A stretch of DNA of 64,000 nt from positions 1 through 64,000 of the forward strand of contig CAZIUA010000003.1 of NCBI GenBank assembly GCA_964542315.1. Direction: 5' to 3'. Shown in pieces: positions 59,357 to 64,000 of the stretch. Positions within the stretch are counted from its first letter, which is position 1; every line of letters starts with the position of its first letter. Source of the stretch: UBA11524 sp964542315. GTDB lineage: Bacteria > Bacillota > Clostridia > Christensenellales > Aristaeellaceae. Both the position numbers and the translations under genes were made by a program. Below the pieces are notes generated by a model, which did not search any database, was not told where the DNA came from, and worked only from the letters and a program-made list of their open reading frames with translations.

Positions 59357-59575
59357 ATGTCAGGAACCTATTACAAGCCTTGCAGAGAGCTTGATATCTG
59401 CAACGCGCTGATCGAGAAATACTTTCAGGCGCAGCAATATGAAAAGTGCTTTTCCGGGCACTTGGCACTTGCCGAGCAGGGCTATCCGCTGGCCGAATGC
59501 CAGACCGGCTACTTCTATTATGAAAGCTTGGGTGTGGAGAAAGACCTTGCAAAAGCTGTCTGCCCTGGTTTTTGA
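59357..59575 (+). pseudogene. Truncated Sel1/TPR-repeat protein
   Basis: This 72-codon frame begins after AAGGAG (ATG 59357) and contains helical repeats ending GYFYYESLGVEKDLAKAV, the start of a Sel1-like unit. It then runs into an unrelated CPGF and a stop. Normal Sel1 proteins have many repeats, so this is probably a remnant of a larger gene. Confidence 0.6.
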
Positions 59576-59661
59576 CGCCCTGGGCGGATCGTCCCAGTGG
59601 GAAGCCGGAATCGTCCCGCAGGGGTGGCGGCGGATTTTTTCGCCAAATGCGGGAAAATGCC

Positions 59662-59690
59662 TTGACAGCCGCTGCAAACGGTGATAAAAT
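59662..59690 (+). promoter_or_regulatory. Predicted promoter of the 5S rRNA-tRNA-Asn unit
   Basis: TTGACA (59662-59667), a 17-bp spacer and TAAAAT (59685-59690), placing transcription at about the 5S start. Confidence 0.85.
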
Positions 59691-59696
59691 AATCAG

Positions 59697-59814
59697 GTCC
59701 GGTGGTAATGACGAAGAGGTTCCACCTGTTCCCATTCCGAACACAGCAGTTAAGCTCTTCAGTGCCGAAAGTACTTGGCTGGACACGGCCTGGAAGGATA
59801 GGTCGCTGCCGGAC
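59697..59814 (+). rRNA. 5S ribosomal RNA
   Basis: The 118-nt sequence has the conserved CCATTCCGAACACAGCAGTT segment and helix I GTCCGG/CCGGAC at its ends. No 16S or 23S rRNA lies nearby, so the gene is unlinked from an rrn operon. Confidence 0.93.
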
Positions 59815-59821
59815 ACCATAT

Positions 59822-59893
59822 TCCTCAGTAGCTCAATGGCAGAGCACCCGGCTGTTAACCGGGTTGTTGTAGGTTCGAGCCCTACCTGGGGAG
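59822..59893 (+). tRNA. tRNA-Asn (anticodon GTT)
   Basis: A 72-nt cloverleaf: acceptor TCCTCAG/CTGGGGA, anticodon stem CCCGG/CCGGG around CTGTTAA, T-arm GTTCGAG. It is 7 bp after the 5S gene and ends before a terminator. No CCA is encoded. Confidence 0.95.
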
Positions 59894-59899
59894 CGCTTG

Positions 59900-59927
59900 G
59901 CCGATCGATGTTCGATCGGCTTTTTTT
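59900..59927 (+). terminator. Terminator of the 5S-tRNA-Asn unit
   Basis: Perfect 8-bp stem GCCGATCG/CGATCGGC with a 5-nt loop and seven Ts. Confidence 0.93.
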
Positions 59928-59952
59928 GTTGTATTCGGGCGATCAGGCGCAA

Positions 59953-59993
59953 AAAAGGGCGGACGCTCCGCAGAGAGAGCAGTCCGCCCTTTT
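59953..59993 (-). terminator. Terminator of the M16 peptidase gene
   Basis: AAAAGGGCGGAC pairs with GTCCGCCCTTTT around a 17-nt loop. The T run on the minus strand suits the peptidase gene ending at 60010; the A/T tail is symmetrical. Confidence 0.82.
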
Positions 59994-60009
59994 ATGATGC
60001 AAGGGAAGA

Positions 60010-62883
60010 TCAGTCCGCGATGACGAGCTCCTCCGCCGCGCAGGCCTTGAGGGCTTCGTCATGCGCCACGACGCAGACCACGCCGTCCTTGGCCATGCGT
60101 TCGAGAGTGCCGCACCAGCCCAGGAGCTTTCCACTGTCCGTGGCGAGGATCTCCGCGCGCTCCTTGCGCTGGAGGTCAGCCGTCATGCCGGAGAACCAGC
60201 GGCCGTCCGCCACACGGCCCTCGTCGCGGGGGCTCATCAGCGGTTCAGTATCGGAAATGGTGGAGATGATGAACTTGTCGATGCGCTCGCCGCTGTCCAC
60301 GAAGGTGCGCAGGAAGTCCGCCGCACCGCGGTACATCTGCAAGGTGCGTGCGGGGGTGGGGTCGCGGTAGGAATAGGTCCCGATGGCGGAACGCCCGGAC
60401 AGCATGCCGCAGCCATACGCGCCGCCCTGCACGCGCACCACGTTCCACAGGTAGCTCAGGCTGATGATCTTGGCGGCCACGCGTGCCGAGCCATCCCATT
60501 CGCGGCCCAGATCCGCCGCGATGGTGGCATAGCTGACCTGCGCGGGGATGCGGATGCCCTGCTTGGCAGGCAGGTCGATGGTGTAGGCTGCATCGGGGGC
60601 GCAGCCTTCGCCATGGGGGATGGCCGCGATCAGGGCGGACACATCCACCGGGGCATTCGCGGTGACGGACAGCACCAGGCGCTCCTTGCAGACCGCCGCA
60701 GCCAGCTTCTGCTGGAGCAGCGCAGTCAGACCGCCGATCTTCTCGTCAAAGTGGGCAACAAAGTCATGCATCCACTGCACGCCGGAATAGCCGCTCAGCA
60801 TCTCGTTCGCCGCGCCGGCAGCGGAGAAATGCGCATTCGCCGCGGTGATGGCGAGGGCATGACCGGACATGATGCACATCTGCTTGGCCTGCTCATCGGC
60901 CTGCAGGGAGATCTCGCGGATGCGGGTGGTATCGGAGAAGTCGGTGGTGGTGAGGATCTCGCAGATCAGGTCGCGTGCGATATCGAGCTTGTCCGCCATG
61001 ACGGAGCAGGTGACATGCATCACGGGCGTGCAGTGGGTCAGGTCAGCGACCTTCTCCTTGGCCTCCACGCTGAAGGTCAGGCGACCCAGGTGGGTCTTGA
61101 CGGCCTGCTGCAATTCCGCCGTGGTGTGCTTCGCCGTAGGCAGCACGCCCAGCAGACGGGTCAGGCTGTTCAGCGGGCAAAGATCATCGAGGATGCAGTC
61201 GCTCAGGTTGAGGTACAGGTGCAGGTGGACGATGCCGTTGGCCGCCGCCTTGTGATACAGCACGGTCACGCCATCCACGGTGGTCTCCACGGTGGGGATG
61301 ACGGTCGGTTCGGGGCTGACCTCGCTCAGGTCGAGCACGGGCAGGGTCGCCAGCTGCTCGGGGGAGTCGGGGGTCTGTTGCCAGGCGTGGAGCTTCTCGT
61401 TCAGGTCGAGGATGGCCTGCTTTTCCTCCGCCGTCCAGGACGCCTGCGCCTTGGCCAGCTTGTCGGCCTCCGCCTGACGCATTTCCTCGCCCAGGGTGGT
61501 GGAGGGCAGCGTGTGCAGCACCACCATGTCGGATTCATCCAGCAGCAGGTCGTGCAGCAGCTTCTCAAAGCCGCCGTTTTCAGCCATCGCGCGGACTTCC
61601 GCCATCGTCTCGTCATGCACCAGGCAGGTCAGCGGGTCGCCGTCATGCAGCCAGGTGTTCAGCGCGTTGATGCAGCGGATGAGGCCGGCGGGCTCGTTGG
61701 GCTCGCGGACGCGGAACTCATAGCGGTTGATGCACGCGGCCAGATCAGCCTTGTCGATGCCCTTTTCGCACAGCTCGGTGCAGGTCTTGCGGATGACCTC
61801 GCGGATGGTCTCGGCGTTGGCGGGGTCGATATTGCGGACGGTCAGCGTGAAGCCGTTCTGCGCGATGGAGTCATCCACCTGCATGTTCACATCCTGGCAC
61901 AGCCCGGAGGAGAGCAGCGCGCGCGTGAGGGGCGCTTCGTTCGTGCCGGCCACCACATCGGAGAGGATCTGCGCGGCGGTGGTGCGGGTCACATCCTGCC
62001 AGGTGCCGATGATCTTACCCAGGGTCAGCATGGCCTTGTTCTCCGTGCCATCCTCGGCGGACACCTCATAATACTGGGTGGTCTCGACGGCATGGGGCTG
62101 CTGCATGGCGATCTCGTGCTTTTCGTCCGAGCGCTCGAAGCGGCTGAGGTAGCCGTCGATCATGGGCAGCACGCGATCCAGCGGCACCGCGCCATCCAGC
62201 CAGATGCGGCTGTTGGAGGGGTGATAATAGCGGCGGTACATGCTCATGTACTTTTCGTAGGTCAGTTCGGGGATGACGCGCGGATCGCCGCCGGAATTGA
62301 AGCCATAGCAGTTATCCGGGAAGGTGGCGGCCAGCATGCCCTGGCTGATGACCTCATCCACGGAGGACATCGCGCCCTTCATCTCGTTGAACACCACGCC
62401 CTTGTAGGTCGGCGTGCTGTCCGCGTTCTCCATCTCGGTGTGCCAGCCCTCCTGATAGAAGATGTTGGGGTCGTGGCGGATGGCAGGGGCGAACACCGCG
62501 TCCAGATACACCTCGGTCAGGTTCATGAAGTCCTGCTCGTTGCGGGAGGATACGGGGTACATGGTCTTATCCGGGAAGGTCATGGCGTTGAGGAAGGTGT
62601 TCATGGAGGACTTCATCAGCTCCACGAAGGGCTCCTTCACCGGGAACTTATCGCTGCCGCACAGCACGGAATGCTCCAGGATATGGAACACGCCGGTGGA
62701 ATCCTCCGGCAGGGTCTTGAAGGCGATGGAGAACAGCTTGTTGGATTCGCCATTATCCACCCAGCAGAGCTGCGCGCCGGTCTTGTCGTGGGACATTTCC
62801 ACCAGATCGGCGTTCAGCTCCGCCACATGGCGGACGCGGGTGACGGTGAAGCCATGCAGCTTCGCTCCGGCAGTCAGGGACAT
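60010..62883 (-). CDS. M16C-family zinc metallopeptidase (presequence-protease/insulinase type)
   Basis: This 957-aa cytoplasmic peptidase has the inverted zinc site HILEH (His67, Glu70, His71). The supporting acidic ligand is expected in the GVVFNEMKGAMSS region. The length and the four homologous domains in two halves fit the PreP/Cym1 branch, which degrades short unstructured peptides. The start at 62883 follows AAGGAG. It is a single gene with its own terminator. Confidence 0.93.
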   Translation of the reverse strand: MSLTAGAKLHGFTVTRVRHVAELNADLVEMSHDKTGAQLCWVDNGESNKLFSIAFKTLPEDSTGVFHILEHSVLCGSDKFPVKEPFVELMKSSMNTFLNAMTFPDKTMYPVSSRNEQDFMNLTEVYLDAVFAPAIRHDPNIFYQEGWHTEMENADSTPTYKGVVFNEMKGAMSSVDEVISQGMLAATFPDNCYGFNSGGDPRVIPELTYEKYMSMYRRYYHPSNSRIWLDGAVPLDRVLPMIDGYLSRFERSDEKHEIAMQQPHAVETTQYYEVSAEDGTENKAMLTLGKIIGTWQDVTRTTAAQILSDVVAGTNEAPLTRALLSSGLCQDVNMQVDDSIAQNGFTLTVRNIDPANAETIREVIRKTCTELCEKGIDKADLAACINRYEFRVREPNEPAGLIRCINALNTWLHDGDPLTCLVHDETMAEVRAMAENGGFEKLLHDLLLDESDMVVLHTLPSTTLGEEMRQAEADKLAKAQASWTAEEKQAILDLNEKLHAWQQTPDSPEQLATLPVLDLSEVSPEPTVIPTVETTVDGVTVLYHKAAANGIVHLHLYLNLSDCILDDLCPLNSLTRLLGVLPTAKHTTAELQQAVKTHLGRLTFSVEAKEKVADLTHCTPVMHVTCSVMADKLDIARDLICEILTTTDFSDTTRIREISLQADEQAKQMCIMSGHALAITAANAHFSAAGAANEMLSGYSGVQWMHDFVAHFDEKIGGLTALLQQKLAAAVCKERLVLSVTANAPVDVSALIAAIPHGEGCAPDAAYTIDLPAKQGIRIPAQVSYATIAADLGREWDGSARVAAKIISLSYLWNVVRVQGGAYGCGMLSGRSAIGTYSYRDPTPARTLQMYRGAADFLRTFVDSGERIDKFIISTISDTEPLMSPRDEGRVADGRWFSGMTADLQRKERAEILATDSGKLLGWCGTLERMAKDGVVCVVAHDEALKACAAEELVIAD

Positions 62884-63114
62884 AAATGGGTCACTCCTTC
62901 TGATCGTATTTCGCATACGCATATTTGGCACAAATGGTCTGTTTATGCTGATTCGATAAAGCGAACGCCTTTTCCTGCCCGAAAGGATGAGAATTTGATG
63001 AGGGCGGAGCTTCGCGACCTTTCAGATCGTCACAGACAGGGCTTTTGACACGATGGATCCATGCTTTGCAGGCATATGGGCAAAGTTTTCTACCGCATCC
63101 GGCCTTACGGCTAC

Positions 63115-63157
63115 CTTCCCCATGAGGGGAAGCTGTCCCGAAGGGACTGATGAGGTG
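63115..63157 (+). repeat. Dispersed hairpin repeat R2, copy C
   Basis: CTTCCCCATGAGGGGAAG, then GTCCC/GGGAC around GAA, then TGATGAGGTG. The second stem differs from copies A/B (GTCGC/GCGAC) by paired changes. Confidence 0.82.
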
Positions 63158-63336
63158 GACACTACGGGCAAAAACTGTCACTTGGTTGAGATACGACCCG
63201 CTTTTTTGTAAAAAAAATCCGAAAAAATTGGCCGGAAAAACTCGCCGCATCCGCCCTGCGCACGGGTGGAAAAAACACCCGCAGAGAGGGACGCTTTGTG
63301 ATGATTGTAAATTGTAGGGAAGTTCCGTGACGATTC

Positions 63337-63365
63337 TTGACAGGGGGAGTGTTTTGAGATAGAAT
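63337..63365 (+). promoter_or_regulatory. Predicted promoter of the SH3-domain gene
   Basis: TTGACA (63337-63342), a 17-bp spacer and TAGAAT (63360-63365). Confidence 0.82.
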
Positions 63366-63393
63366 GTATTCAGATTTCTCTTGCCTTTTTTGA

Positions 63394-63440
63394 GGTGGGG
63401 GAACTGTCGGGATCGCCCGGCAGGACTGCTCGCTCCCACC
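63394..63440 (+). other. Structured 5' leader of the SH3-domain gene
   Basis: Outer stem GGTGGG/CCCACC and inner stem CTGTCGGG/CCCGGCAG (one G-U) form a two-level hairpin between the promoter and the ribosome site. It has no T run and is not a terminator; a regulatory leader is possible. Confidence 0.45.
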
Positions 63441-63465
63441 GGGGCGAAGAACTGAGGTGACAAAG

Positions 63466-64000
63466 ATGAAGCATATCCGAACGCTGCTGACGGCCGCTGT
63501 GCTGGTGCTGGCGCTGCTGCTGCCGACGCTGTGCGCCGCGCAGGAGGCTGCGGACAAGGTCTACGGCGTGTGCCTGGCGGATCAGGTGCGCCTGCGCAAA
63601 CAGCCGAACACGGGCGCGAATATATGGTTCTATATCGATCGGGGGTTTGCGGCTGAGATCCTCGATGTGATCACGGATGGCAGCGGCGATCCGACCTGGT
63701 ATAAGGTCAACTCCGAACATCCTGTGCCCAATGGCCGCACCTATATCGGCTATGTCAGCGCGGCGTTTTTCCGCCCCATGACGGAGCAGGAGACCGCGGA
63801 TTACCTCGCCGGTCTGGGCGTGACCGTCCCGACCAAGGCGCCGGAAGCCACGGCGGAACCCGGCACCCCTGTGACGGGCATGAAGGGCGAGATCACGGCG
63901 GATGGCGTGGCGCTGCGCGATGGCGCGAGCACCGAATCCAACGTGCTGGCCCGCCTGAATGAGGGCACCGAGGTCGAGATCCTCACCGTGCCGGATCAGA
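63466..64000 (+). CDS. Secreted SH3-domain protein, cut by the window end
   Basis: The first 178 codons are visible and the frame stays open to the end. A signal peptide (TLLTAAVLVLALLLPTLCAA) precedes an SH3b-like domain (GVCLADQVRLRKQPNTGANI to GYVSAAFF). A Thr/Pro/Glu linker follows, then a second SH3b domain begins (GEITADGVALRDGASTESNV). Such repeats usually bind peptidoglycan. GAGGTGA lies 5 bp before the ATG. The C-terminal part is outside the window. Confidence 0.82.
   Translation, partial: MKHIRTLLTAAVLVLALLLPTLCAAQEAADKVYGVCLADQVRLRKQPNTGANIWFYIDRGFAAEILDVITDGSGDPTWYKVNSEHPVPNGRTYIGYVSAAFFRPMTEQETADYLAGLGVTVPTKAPEATAEPGTPVTGMKGEITADGVALRDGASTESNVLARLNEGTEVEILTVPDQ

Larger units (their letters stand above)
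62884..63465. other. Gene-free stretch between divergent genes
   Basis: These 582 bp hold a repeat R2 copy (63115-63157), a small hairpin CGGGTG/CACCCG around an A-rich loop (about 63268-63291), a promoter (63337) and the structured leader of the SH3 gene. Between 62950 and 63100 nothing was recognised. Confidence 0.6.

Noticed and set aside
60061..63048. 995-aa plus-strand open frame
   Set aside because: It is the antisense of the M16 peptidase gene, rich in Gly, Gln, His and Val without motifs.

Overview
The window looks like a GC-rich Clostridia-type Firmicute, probably a gut or rumen plant-polysaccharide degrader. The main signs are strong AGGAGG ribosome sites, primary-sigma promoters that nearly always have a 17-bp spacer (TTGACA-like and TATAAT-like boxes), many carbohydrate ABC systems and glycoside hydrolases, a Dlt-like envelope operon, a DUF1836 protein and a dimeric glycyl-tRNA synthetase. 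A Christensenellales/Aristaeella-like lineage is my guess and was not tested. Genes are densely packed, and no phage, insertion sequence, integrase or CRISPR array was seen.

Layout: 0.1-6.5 kb holds an EamA transporter with an alpha-mannosidase (GH38), purC, a secreted cysteine-peptidase-like protein and a DUF1836 regulator. 6.7-21.2 kb is one long operon behind a clear promoter: a secreted GH26 beta-mannanase, a 1003-aa solute-binding protein with fused carbohydrate-binding-like domains, a permease pair, a membrane-anchored NHL-repeat protein, a Yip1-family membrane protein, a DUF5696 protein and a second permease pair. No ABC ATPase is encoded there, so a shared MsmX-type ATPase elsewhere is likely. 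21.3-23.7 kb has a D-2-hydroxyacid dehydrogenase, a DUF3783 protein and a signal-less pectinesterase. 23.7-28.1 kb on the minus strand has a MarR-MATE operon with visible operators, a small secreted protein, and an operon ending in a GNAT gene interrupted by an in-frame TGA.

28.1-37.8 kb is a mixed region carrying several small hairpin repeats: secreted SH3-like protein, a split YeeE/YedE-like pair, MFS transporter, a two-SANT/HTH protein, PncC (CinA C-domain), M48 protease, glycyl-tRNA synthetase and a secreted zinc-ribbon protein. 38.2-44.2 kb is a Dlt-like operon (carrier protein, adenylation enzyme, MBOAT transferase, DltD-like protein) with a second adenylation enzyme whose amino-anchoring Asp is replaced by Ala. 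44.2-47.4 kb holds intracellular GH43-like and GH35 hydrolases. 47.4-51.7 kb is a complete FbpABC-type ABC importer (minus strand).

51.8-54.8 kb has tRNA-Arg(CCG), a coiled-coil membrane protein, an FMN-binding protein on a repetitive EEPV[A/T] stalk, and a secreted protein. 54.8-59.6 kb has a debranching-enzyme-like hydrolase, a Gfo/Idh/MocA oxidoreductase, ilvE and a broken Sel1 gene. 59.7-64.0 kb has a lone 5S rRNA-tRNA-Asn unit, an M16C metallopeptidase and the 5' part of a secreted SH3-domain gene. The sugar genes together suggest capture of mannan, galactoside, arabinoside and pectin fragments at the surface and their breakdown inside the cell.
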